A stretch of DNA of 5,062 nt from an uncultured Oscillospiraceae bacterium (GTDB taxonomy: Bacteria; Bacillota; Clostridia; Oscillospirales; Acutalibacteraceae): assembly GCA_900549675.1 (NCBI GenBank), contig URPG01000171.1, positions 1-5,062 on the forward strand, written 5' to 3'. The position numbers and the translations under genes were made by a program. The notes below the pieces were generated by a model that ran no database searches, was not told the origin of the DNA, and worked only from the letters and a program-made list of their open reading frames with translations. The number at the start of each line of letters is the position of its first letter. Within the stretch, counting starts at the first letter, position 1. This document shows, in pieces, positions 1-5,062 of the stretch.

Positions 1-1
1 T

Positions 2-670
2 TGTCAAATTGGTGGTATTCACTGGATTCGTACGCTTTATTGCTATCCCGAGGCGATTACCGATGAATTGTTGGAAGTGATGGCAACGGAAGATAAAATC
101 GTGAAATATATTGATATTCCGTTGCAGCATGCGTCAGGAAATGTACTAAAATCCATGCGGAGAGTAGGGGATAGACAATATTTGACCGCCTTAGTGAACA
201 AGCTGCGGAAAAAAATTCCCTCGATTGTGGTGCGCACTACTTTTTTGGTTGGTTTTCCCGGGGAAACCGAAGAGGATTTTACAGAGCTTTCTGAATTTGT
301 AAAAGAAATGCGGTTTGAGCGAATGGGATGTTTCCCGTATTCGCAAGAAGAAGGTACACCGGCTGCGGAAATGGAAGATCAAGTGGATGCAGATCTTAAA
401 GAACGTCGGGCAGAAATTTTAATGGAAAAGCAAATGTACATTATGCAGGAAGACGGCGAAAAACTGGTCGGAGAAGAACTGGATGTTTTGGTAGAAGGTT
501 ATGACCGTTATGCTGAATGTTGGTTTGGCCGTTCTTACCGCGATGCCCCTGAAATTGACGGAAAAGTGTTTTTTACCTTGCAGGATAAAAAACCGGCTTT
601 AGGCAGTATGGTGAAAGTAAAAATTAACGAATGCATGGATGCCGACTTATTCGGTGAAAGAATAGATTGA
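2..670 (+). CDS. rimO: Ribosomal protein S12 methylthiotransferase RimO, 3' part (5' end outside window)
   Basis: RimO is a cytoplasmic radical-SAM iron-sulfur enzyme that adds a methylthio group to a conserved aspartate of ribosomal protein S12. The reading frame is open from the window edge, so the gene starts upstream; 222 residues of the roughly 440 usual for the family are visible. The radical-SAM CxxxCxxC cluster motif and the N-terminal UPF0004 domain are therefore missing only because of the cut. Visible landmarks are LYCYPE (visible residues 12-17), YIDIPLQHAS (36-45), VGFPGETEEDF (83-93) of the radical-SAM barrel, and a C-terminal TRAM domain from about nt 464, with the RimO-typical stretch EGYDRYAECWFGRSYRDAPE and ending DADLFGE. 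The TRAM wording and the YxDIPLQHAS motif favour RimO over the related MiaB and MtaB. A TTG at 68 is internal, since homology continues upstream of it. The gene ends at a strong terminator. Confidence 0.95.
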   Translation, partial: CQIGGIHWIRTLYCYPEAITDELLEVMATEDKIVKYIDIPLQHASGNVLKSMRRVGDRQYLTALVNKLRKKIPSIVVRTTFLVGFPGETEEDFTELSEFVKEMRFERMGCFPYSQEEGTPAAEMEDQVDADLKERRAEILMEKQMYIMQEDGEKLVGEELDVLVEGYDRYAECWFGRSYRDAPEIDGKVFFTLQDKKPALGSMVKVKINECMDADLFGERID

Positions 671-674
671 TATT

Positions 675-703
675 AAAACAGCAGAATTTCTCTGCTGTTT
701 TTT
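675..703 (+). terminator. Intrinsic terminator after rimO
   Basis: A perfect 10-bp inverted repeat (676-685, AAACAGCAGA, pairing with 691-700, TCTGCTGTTT) encloses a 5-nt loop, ATTTC. One further A-T pair at 675/701 is possible, and the T-run covers 698-703. The hairpin begins only 5 nt after the rimO stop codon. It should separate rimO transcription from the tautomerase gene. The A-run on the left arm could also let it work, less strongly, in the reverse direction. Confidence 0.9.
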
Positions 704-787
704 ATTCTGACTTCTAAAATGGACTAAAGCAACAACTTTTTTGCGGTTTGAGGAATATATTTTTCTTCACCATATATTTGGTATATC

Positions 788-816
788 TTGATATTATAAA
801 GCAGAACGTGTATACT
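788..816 (+). promoter_or_regulatory. SigA-type promoter of the MIF-like gene
   Basis: A -35 box TTGATA (788-793) lies 17 bp from a -10 box TATACT (811-816); each matches five of six consensus bases and the spacing is optimal. Transcription would start near 823, giving a leader of under 30 nt that contains the AGAAGG ribosome binding site (838-843), 7 nt before the ATG at 851. The A+T-rich stretch 751-786 upstream could act as an UP element. It lies between a terminator and the gene, so the gene probably has its own transcript. Confidence 0.75.
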
Positions 817-850
817 GGGTAATGTAAAAACAAAGAAAGAAGGTAACGGT

Positions 851-1183
851 ATGCCTTATATCAGTGTCAATCTCAGTTCGGCATTGTCTTCTGAAAAAGA
901 AGAAATCTTAAAAAAAGAGTTTGGCGAACTCATTCAAACGATTCCCGGAAAAACAGAAGAACGTTTGATGCTGGAGTTTCAAGACAATTGCCGCCTTTGG
1001 TTTAAAGGGCAAAATAATGCGCCAATCGCTTTTATAAATGTCATGCTCTATGGTAAATCAGAACATGAATTTTATCAGGCTTTGGCGGATAAAACCATTG
1101 CTTTGTTAAATCGTGAATTAGATGTGCCGTCAGCCAATATTTATGTGAAATTTGAAGAAGTTCCCAACTGGTTTTGGGGATAA
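851..1183 (+). CDS. MIF / phenylpyruvate tautomerase family protein
   Basis: A 110-residue cytoplasmic-looking protein with no signal peptide or membrane segment, the length expected of the MIF branch of the tautomerase superfamily (human MIF has 114 residues after Met removal). It starts Met-Pro-Tyr-Ile, so Met removal would expose the catalytic N-terminal proline. PGK at 32-34 matches the TGK of MIF that carries active-site Lys32. LYGKS (66-70) matches the SIGKI segment, and IYVKF near the C-terminus matches VYINY, keeping Tyr95 but replacing Asn97 by Lys. The CxxC that gives human MIF its thiol-oxidoreductase activity aligns with IAFI (59-62), so that activity is not expected. Such proteins can tautomerise keto/enol forms of phenylpyruvate-like compounds; the natural substrate in bacteria is usually unknown. 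The ATG follows AGAAGG by 7 nt. It has its own promoter and terminator, so it appears to be a single-gene unit. Confidence 0.82.
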   Translation: MPYISVNLSSALSSEKEEILKKEFGELIQTIPGKTEERLMLEFQDNCRLWFKGQNNAPIAFINVMLYGKSEHEFYQALADKTIALLNRELDVPSANIYVKFEEVPNWFWG

Positions 1184-1187
1184 TTTT

Positions 1188-1217
1188 TTGACGTGTATTT
1201 TTATACACGTTTATTTT
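1188..1217 (+). promoter_or_regulatory. Possible purE promoter overlapping the terminator
   Basis: TTGACG (1188-1193; five of six -35 bases) is followed after 18 bp by TATTTT (1212-1217; four of six -10 bases). The start would fall near 1224, leaving about 26 nt of leader with AGGGGG (1236-1241) as ribosome binding site for purE. Some promoter is expected between the terminator and purE, and this is the best match in the 67-nt gap. The -10 box lies in the terminator T-tract, so the match may be a by-product of that composition. No purine riboswitch or recognisable PurBox is seen. Confidence 0.35.
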
Positions 1218-1220
1218 TTT
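1191..1220 (+). terminator. Intrinsic terminator after the MIF-like gene
   Basis: A perfect 8-bp inverted repeat (1191-1198, ACGTGTAT, with 1203-1210, ATACACGT) with a TTTT loop is followed by TTATTTTTTT (1211-1220). It begins 7 nt after the tautomerase stop codon. The stem is fairly A+T-rich, so termination may be partial and some readthrough into purE is possible. The same palindrome overlaps a promoter-like sequence for purE, so it could also be an operator. Confidence 0.72.
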
Positions 1221-1250
1221 GATGATTGAATCAGTAGGGGGAAAGATAAA

Positions 1251-1751
1251 ATGAGTAAAAAAGTAGCTGTAATTATGGGTAGTGACAGTGATTTTCCAGT
1301 TGTGTCAAGTGCCGTAAAACGTCTTAAAGAATTTGGTGTACCTGTAGAGGTTCATGTTATGTCGGCTCATCGAACACCGGAATTGGCTGCTGATTTTTCT
1401 AAAAATGCAAAATCCAATGGTTTTGGTGTCATTATAGCAGCAGCAGGCAAAGCAGCTCATTTAGCAGGTGTTTTGGCCGCTCATACCATAATTCCTGTTA
1501 TTGGCATTCCCATTCAGTCTTCTACTCTTGATGGATTAGATGCGCTGTTGGCTACCGTACAAATGCCCTCGGGAATTCCTGTAGCGACTGTGGCTATTGG
1601 CGGGGCAGAAAATGCGGCTTTATTGGCTATACAAATTTTATCGCTGTCAGATGAAGGCTTAGCCGATAAATTGGACAAAATGAAAGAGGATATGCAAAAT
1701 GCTGTAATCGCCAAAGATAATGCTTTGCAAGCCACTGTTGCTGAATTATAA
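1251..1751 (+). CDS. purE: N5-carboxyaminoimidazole ribonucleotide mutase, class I PurE
   Basis: PurE moves the carboxylate of N5-CAIR to carbon 4 of the imidazole, giving CAIR, in the sixth step of purine synthesis; class I enzymes use the product of PurK. The protein has 166 residues, a normal full length, and is a soluble single flavodoxin-like domain that forms octamers in the family. Visible motifs are MGSDSD (9-14), which binds the phosphate and ribose, SAHRTP (38-43) with the catalytic His40, AAGKAAHLAG (64-73), PVIGIPI (82-88) and LLATVQMPSGIPVATVA (99-115). Arg41 and the AAHLAG loop point to class I; class II enzymes, which carboxylate AIR directly with CO2, usually have Lys at this place and a different loop. 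The ATG lies 9 nt after AGGGGG. purE leads the following gene set and is 55 nt from the aminopeptidase gene. No purK is present in the window. Confidence 0.95.
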   Translation: MSKKVAVIMGSDSDFPVVSSAVKRLKEFGVPVEVHVMSAHRTPELAADFSKNAKSNGFGVIIAAAGKAAHLAGVLAAHTIIPVIGIPIQSSTLDGLDALLATVQMPSGIPVATVAIGGAENAALLAIQILSLSDEGLADKLDKMKEDMQNAVIAKDNALQATVAEL

Positions 1752-1806
1752 ATGAAACAAGTCCTAAATATGAACGTATAAATGAAATGGAAAGAAAGGG
1801 TAAACT

Positions 1807-3036
1807 ATGAAAAAATTAGTGCTAAAGAAATATGCACAGCTAACCGTCCGTTCCGGGGTAAATCTAAAAAAAGGACAAGGCTGTTTGATTTATGCGCAAG
1901 TTGAACAGTATGAATTTGCCCGTTTAGTGGAAGAAGAGGCTTATAAAGCCGGTGCAGGCTGGGTTTATATGATGTGGATGGACCAACCTTCTTCAAAATT
2001 AAGATATAAATATGAAGATGTTGAAACGCTTTCACAGGTACAGGAATGGGAAAAAGCCAGACTGCAATATTTTGTAGACGAACTGCCGGCCAGAATATTT
2101 ATTGAATCCTCTGACCCTGATGGTTTAAAAGGTGTGGACGTGGATAAAATGCAGTTGGTCAATGGCGCTGTTTCCAAAATTACGAAAAAATACCGTGACC
2201 AAATGGAAAATGTTCATCAATGGACCATTGTTGCTGTCCCTTCTGAAAAATGGGCAAAAAAAGTGTTCCCAAACGACCGTGTCAATACGGCTGTTGAAAA
2301 ATTATGGGAGGCTATTCTGCAAAGCGTCCGCGTCAGTGAAGTAAACAATCCGGTAGCGGAATGGAATGAGCACAACGCAAACCTCAAAGCCAAATACGAG
2401 AAATTAAACAGCTATCATTTTGACTATCTGCACTATCAAAGTGAGAACGGAACAGACTTTAAATGTTGGCTAATTCCTGAGGCAAACTGGATGGGCGGCG
2501 GAGAAAACTTAAAAGACGGTACATTCTTTAACCCGAATATGCCGACTGAAGAAGTGTTTACTTCTCCGATGAAAGGAAAATGCGAGGGTACTTTGGTAGC
2601 TACCATGCCGCTTTCTTATCAAGGCAATGTGATTGAAAATTTCTCAATCACATTTGAGAACGGACGAGCTGTTTCTTGTAAAGCAGAAAGAAATCAACAG
2701 CTTTTGGAAAAAATGATTGCTATGGATGAGGGTGCCGCCATGTTAGGCGAATTGGCTTTGGTGCCGGATGATTCCCCGATTTCCAACAGCGGCATTTTGT
2801 TTTATAACACTTTATTTGATGAAAATGCCGCCTGTCATGTGGCTTTGGGACGTGGCTTTGACAATGTAATTGAAAACTATGAAAGTAAAACGCCAGAGGA
2901 AATTAAAGAAATGGGTATCAATGATTCTATCATTCATGTTGATTTTATGATTGGGTCTGATAAATTAAATATTACAGGATATACAAAAGACGGCAAACCT
3001 GTAGCAGTCTTTAAAAATGGTAATTGGGCAATTTAA
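1807..3036 (+). CDS. M29-family metallo-aminopeptidase (AmpS/aminopeptidase T type)
   Basis: A 409-residue cytoplasmic protein, the usual length of M29 aminopeptidases, which are two-metal exopeptidases that remove N-terminal residues from peptides. The N-terminal domain (about 1-200) carries the family pattern of VRSGVNLKKGQG (14-25) and FARLVEEEAYKAGA (37-50). The C-terminal catalytic domain shows the expected ligand-bearing motifs: NMPTEEVFTSP (244-254, Glu249), GELALVP (314-320, Glu315), ENAACHVALGRGF (339-351, His344) and IIHVDFMIGS (375-384, His377 and Asp379). These sit at near-constant offset from the metal ligands I recall for staphylococcal AmpS, so the enzyme should be active. The position where AmpS-type enzymes have Tyr in HLALGxAY is Phe351 here. 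The ATG follows AAAGGG by 6 nt. The gene sits between purE and purM, 55 nt and 17 nt away, which makes co-transcription likely; a purine-related role is not evident from the protein. Substrate preference cannot be read from sequence. Confidence 0.92.
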   Translation: MKKLVLKKYAQLTVRSGVNLKKGQGCLIYAQVEQYEFARLVEEEAYKAGAGWVYMMWMDQPSSKLRYKYEDVETLSQVQEWEKARLQYFVDELPARIFIESSDPDGLKGVDVDKMQLVNGAVSKITKKYRDQMENVHQWTIVAVPSEKWAKKVFPNDRVNTAVEKLWEAILQSVRVSEVNNPVAEWNEHNANLKAKYEKLNSYHFDYLHYQSENGTDFKCWLIPEANWMGGGENLKDGTFFNPNMPTEEVFTSPMKGKCEGTLVATMPLSYQGNVIENFSITFENGRAVSCKAERNQQLLEKMIAMDEGAAMLGELALVPDDSPISNSGILFYNTLFDENAACHVALGRGFDNVIENYESKTPEEIKEMGINDSIIHVDFMIGSDKLNITGYTKDGKPVAVFKNGNWAI

Positions 3037-3043
3037 GATTTTT

Positions 3044-3049
3044 GGAGGG
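3044..3049 (+). promoter_or_regulatory. Ribosome binding site that fixes the purM start
   Basis: GGAGGG lies 4 nt before the ATG at 3054. It decides against an in-frame TTG at 3024, which lies inside the aminopeptidase gene, has no such site, and would add ten residues that PurM proteins do not have. Confidence 0.8.
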
Positions 3050-3053
3050 TAAA

Positions 3054-4085
3054 ATGAATAGTTTCAGCGATAGCTATAAAGCAGCAGGGGTAGATGTAAC
3101 AGCAGGATATCAATCAGTGGAATTGATTAAAAAGCACATTGCCAGAACAAAGATAGACGGTGTGATGTCCGGTATCGGTGGATTCGGAGGGTTATTTCGT
3201 CCGAATCTTACCGGCATGAAAGAACCTATTTTAGTTTCCGGTACTGATGGTGTGGGAACAAAATTGAAGGTTGCTTTTTTAATGGATAAGCATGATACAG
3301 TGGGTATTGACTGTGTGGCGATGTGTGTCAATGACGTCGTTTGCAGCGGTGCAGCACCTCTCTTTTTCTTGGATTATATTGCCTGCGGAAAAAACTTTCC
3401 TGAAAAAATTGAGCAGATTGTAGCAGGGATTGCAGAGGGCTGTGTGCAGTCAGGCTGTGCACTCGTCGGCGGTGAAACAGCAGAAATGCCAGGCTTCTAT
3501 CCCAAAGATGAATATGATTTGGCAGGGTTCAGCGTGGGAATGGTAGACAAAGAAAAAATGTTGGATACAGAAAAAATGGAGGCCGGTGATGTTTTAATTG
3601 GCTTAAAATCCTCTGGAATACATTCCAATGGGTTCTCGTTGGTTCGTAAAATATTTGAATTGTCTGAGAAGAATATCAATCTTTATATAGATGAACTGAG
3701 CATGACATTGGGCGAATCACTTCTCACACCCACTAAAATTTATGTAAAATCTGCATTGGCTGCGATTGATGCCGCCGACGTAAAAGCAATTTCACATATC
3801 ACCGGCGGTGGATTTTATGAAAATATTCCGCGTATGCTGAAAAAAGGACTTTGCGCCAAGGTTGAAAAAGCTTCTGTTCCAATACTGCCGATTTTTAACG
3901 TCATGCAGGAAAAAGGGAAAGTTCCTGAACACGATATGTTTAACACCTTTAATATGGGGGTGGGTATGTGTATGGCAGTTGGTAAAGATACGGCACAAAA
4001 AGCAATAGATGTTTTGCAGGCTGCGGGTGAAACAGCATTTGTAATCGGTGAACTCAAAGAGGGAGAGGGGATTGAACTGTGCTGA
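3054..4085 (+). CDS. purM: Phosphoribosylformylglycinamidine cyclo-ligase (AIR synthetase)
   Basis: PurM uses ATP to close the imidazole ring, converting FGAM to AIR in the fifth step of purine synthesis; its product feeds the PurK/PurE step. The protein has 343 residues, the usual full length, with an N-terminal AIRS domain followed by the AIRS_C domain. Visible motifs are YKAAGVDVTAGY (8-19), SGTDGVGTKLKVAF (62-75) in the glycine- and Asp-containing ATP-binding region, GIDCVAMCVNDVVCSGA (84-100), ALVGGETAEMPGFY (136-149), YDLAGFSVG (154-162), GLKSSGIHSNGFSLV (183-197), HITGGGFYENIPRML (248-262) and FNMGVGM (299-305). No key motif is missing. The gene starts 17 nt after the aminopeptidase gene and its last 7 nt overlap the GTG start of purN, consistent with co-expression of the two enzymes. 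Confidence 0.97.
   Translation: MNSFSDSYKAAGVDVTAGYQSVELIKKHIARTKIDGVMSGIGGFGGLFRPNLTGMKEPILVSGTDGVGTKLKVAFLMDKHDTVGIDCVAMCVNDVVCSGAAPLFFLDYIACGKNFPEKIEQIVAGIAEGCVQSGCALVGGETAEMPGFYPKDEYDLAGFSVGMVDKEKMLDTEKMEAGDVLIGLKSSGIHSNGFSLVRKIFELSEKNINLYIDELSMTLGESLLTPTKIYVKSALAAIDAADVKAISHITGGGFYENIPRMLKKGLCAKVEKASVPILPIFNVMQEKGKVPEHDMFNTFNMGVGMCMAVGKDTAQKAIDVLQAAGETAFVIGELKEGEGIELC
4063..4070 (+). promoter_or_regulatory. Ribosome binding site for the GTG start of purN
   Basis: GAGAGGGG inside the 3' end of purM lies 8 nt before GTG at 4079. The GTG overlaps the purM stop in GTGCTGA, so ribosomes finishing purM are placed to restart on purN. The protein begins with Leu-Arg-Ile-Ala-Val-Leu-Val-Ser-Gly-Gly-Gly, the expected PurN N-terminus, which supports this non-ATG start. 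Confidence 0.75.
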
Positions 4086-4714
4086 GAATTGCAGTTTTGG
4101 TTTCCGGCGGCGGCACAAATCTACAGGCTTTAATTGACGCACAGTCAAAGGGGAAGATAATAGGAGGAGCATTGTCGCTGGTGATTTCCAGCAAAACAGA
4201 TGCCTATGCACTGAAAAGAGCCGAATCCGCTCATATAAAAACGCTTACGCTGCTGCGCAAAGATTTTAACAGTGCAGATAAATACAGCCAGAAATTAGCG
4301 GAAATTTTGCAGGAAAACGGAATTGATTTAGTGGTTTTGGCGGGCTTTATGACCGTGATTTCAGATAGCTTTGTACAGGCTTTTAAAAATCGGATTTTAA
4401 ATGTCCATCCATCTTTAATCCCTGCCTTTTGCGGCCAAGGTTTTTATGGTCTAAAAGTGCATGAGGCTGCTTTGGAGCGGGGTGTTAAAATCACAGGAGC
4501 CACCGTCCATTTTGTCAATGAAATTTGTGACGGCGGTCCGATTGTTCTGCAAAAAGCAGTAGAGGTGAAAGCGGGAGATACGCCGGATATTCTACAAACA
4601 CGTGTTATGCAAGAGGCGGAATGGGAAATTTTACCGCAAGCTGTTTCTCTATTTTGCGAAGGTAGGTTAAAAGTGGAAAATGAGAAAGTAATTATTTTGG
4701 ATAAAGGGGAATGA
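4079..4714 (+). CDS. purN: Phosphoribosylglycinamide formyltransferase (GAR transformylase)
   Basis: PurN transfers a formyl group from 10-formyltetrahydrofolate to GAR, giving FGAR in the third step of purine synthesis. The protein has 211 residues, a normal full length for the formyl_trans_N fold. It shows VSGGGTNLQALID (8-20), which binds the GAR phosphate, VLAGFMTVIS (86-95), NVHPSLIPAF (108-117) with catalytic Asn108 and His110, TGATVHFV (139-146), and the catalytic Asp151 in DGGPIVLQ (151-158). The segment CGQGFYGLKVHEAAL (118-132) is the longer version of the GAR-site loop that I associate with clostridial PurN. It starts at GTG, overlaps purM by 7 nt, and ends 1 nt before the PurO-like gene, so it is very likely translationally coupled on both sides. 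It needs a formyl-folate supply rather than formate directly, unlike PurT. Confidence 0.96.
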   Translation: MLRIAVLVSGGGTNLQALIDAQSKGKIIGGALSLVISSKTDAYALKRAESAHIKTLTLLRKDFNSADKYSQKLAEILQENGIDLVVLAGFMTVISDSFVQAFKNRILNVHPSLIPAFCGQGFYGLKVHEAALERGVKITGATVHFVNEICDGGPIVLQKAVEVKAGDTPDILQTRVMQEAEWEILPQAVSLFCEGRLKVENEKVIILDKGE

Positions 4715-4715
4715 C

Positions 4716-5062
4716 ATGGGCTTTTTAAATATTCAAGCTGAACTAAGTGAAAACACCTATCCCGGCAGAGGTATTTTGATTGGAAAAAGCGAAGATTCAC
4801 AGAAAGCAGTTATTGCTTATTTTATCATGGGCCGCAGTGAAAACAGCCGTAATCGTATTTTTGAGGAAATAGACGGCGGTATTCGTACACGTGCTTTTGA
4901 TGAAACAAAACTTGAAGACCCTTCTTTAATTATTTATGCTCCCGTTCGGGTGTTGGGCAGCCAAACCATTGTTACTAACGGAGACCAAACCGATACCATT
5001 TATGAGCATTTAAAAACAGGCGGCACTTTTATCGAAGCTTTGCGAACATTGATTTTAACGGC
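4716..5062 (+). CDS. purO: PurO-type IMP cyclohydrolase, N-terminal part (3' end outside window)
   Basis: 115 codons are visible before the window ends; I expect a full length of about 230-240 residues. The protein matches the IMP cyclohydrolase-like family (PF07826, COG3363), whose archaeal member PurO closes the ring of FAICAR to give IMP, the last step of purine synthesis. It has an NTN-hydrolase-like fold and is unrelated in sequence to the cyclohydrolase domain of bacterial PurH. Visible family motifs are YPGRGILIGKSED (15-27), VIAYFIMGRSENSRNRIF (32-49), IRTRAFD (56-62), DPSLIIYAPVRVLG (68-81) and TIVTNGDQTDTIYE (84-97). The assignment is from my memory of clostridial proteins of this kind. 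AAAGGGGA (4703-4710) in the end of purN serves as ribosome binding site, 5 nt before ATG, and the stop-start gap is 1 nt. A separate AICAR transformylase would be expected nearby. Confidence 0.85.
   Translation, partial: MGFLNIQAELSENTYPGRGILIGKSEDSQKAVIAYFIMGRSENSRNRIFEEIDGGIRTRAFDETKLEDPSLIIYAPVRVLGSQTIVTNGDQTDTIYEHLKTGGTFIEALRTLILT

Noticed and set aside
1223..1233. Short palindrome TGATT-G-AATCA before purE
   Set aside because: With 5-bp arms it is expected often by chance in A+T-rich DNA, and it is too short for a stable hairpin or a confident operator call.
1184..1250. Purine riboswitch before purE
   Set aside because: The 67-nt gap is too short for the three-way junction aptamer plus expression platform, and its conserved loop sequences are not seen.
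1251..1751. Class II PurE (direct AIR carboxylase)
   Set aside because: The protein has Arg after the catalytic His and the AAHLAG loop of class I rather than the Lys and alternative loop I recall for class II enzymes.
1752..1781. A nine-residue leader-like open frame between purE and the aminopeptidase gene
   Set aside because: It begins right after the purE stop with no ribosome binding site, and shows no attenuator hairpin or run of regulatory codons.
1752..1782. Possible promoter for the aminopeptidase gene (TATAAA at 1777)
   Set aside because: The only -35-like match, ATGAAA at 1752, is weak and 19 bp away; the 55-nt gap fits co-transcription with purE at least as well, so I did not list it.
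3024..3053. Upstream TTG start for purM
   Set aside because: It lies inside the aminopeptidase gene without a ribosome binding site; GGAGGG before the ATG at 3054 and the usual PurM N-terminus favour the later start.
3792..4211. A 139-codon open frame on the minus strand across the purM-purN junction
   Set aside because: It lies opposite two well-supported genes, its translation is low-complexity with many Cys, His, Phe and Leu residues and resembles no known family, and it has no convincing start signal.
4444..4800. A 118-codon open frame on the minus strand opposite purN and the start of purO
   Set aside because: It is antisense to conserved catalytic motifs of purN, has no family resemblance, and looks like a product of codon bias in the genes on the other strand.

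Overview
The window looks like chromosomal DNA from an anaerobic Gram-positive bacterium of the Firmicutes, most likely a clostridial lineage. The basis is moderately A+T-rich coding sequence, strong purine-rich ribosome binding sites, compact intrinsic terminators, a SigA-type promoter, clostridial-looking PurE and PurN motifs, and a PurO-type IMP cyclohydrolase behind purN. This is inferred from protein and signal style; no marker gene settles the genus. All supported genes lie on the + strand.

Layout. (1) Positions 2-670 hold the 3' two-thirds or so of a RimO-type radical-SAM methylthiotransferase, closed by a strong intrinsic terminator (675-703). (2) Positions 671-850 are non-coding and contain that terminator and a good SigA promoter (788-816). 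The promoter drives a single gene, a MIF/phenylpyruvate-tautomerase family protein (851-1183), which ends at a second hairpin plus T-tract (1191-1220). (3) From 1251 to the window edge runs a dense set of genes: purE, an M29-family metallo-aminopeptidase, purM, purN, and the start of a PurO-like IMP cyclohydrolase. From the aminopeptidase onward the gaps shrink from 17 nt to a 7-nt overlap and then 1 nt, so the genes are very likely co-transcribed and, at purM-purN-purO, translationally coupled.

Function. PurN formylates GAR (step 3), PurM closes the imidazole ring to give AIR (step 5), PurE moves the carboxylate to give CAIR (step 6), and the PurO-type enzyme closes the second ring to give IMP (the last step). 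The set is incomplete: purC, purF, purL, purD, purK and an AICAR transformylase are not in the window. Finding a PurO-type cyclohydrolase suggests that the two activities of the usual bifunctional PurH are carried by separate proteins here.

Most unusual points: an aminopeptidase gene embedded between purE and purM; the PurO-type cyclohydrolase; a MIF-like protein without the CXXC motif of human MIF; and a perfect 8-bp-arm palindrome before purE that reads both as a terminator and as part of a possible promoter/operator. I see no mobile element, CRISPR array, RNA gene or clearly undescribed system. This is mostly ordinary core-metabolism DNA with a few regulatory and gene-order curiosities.
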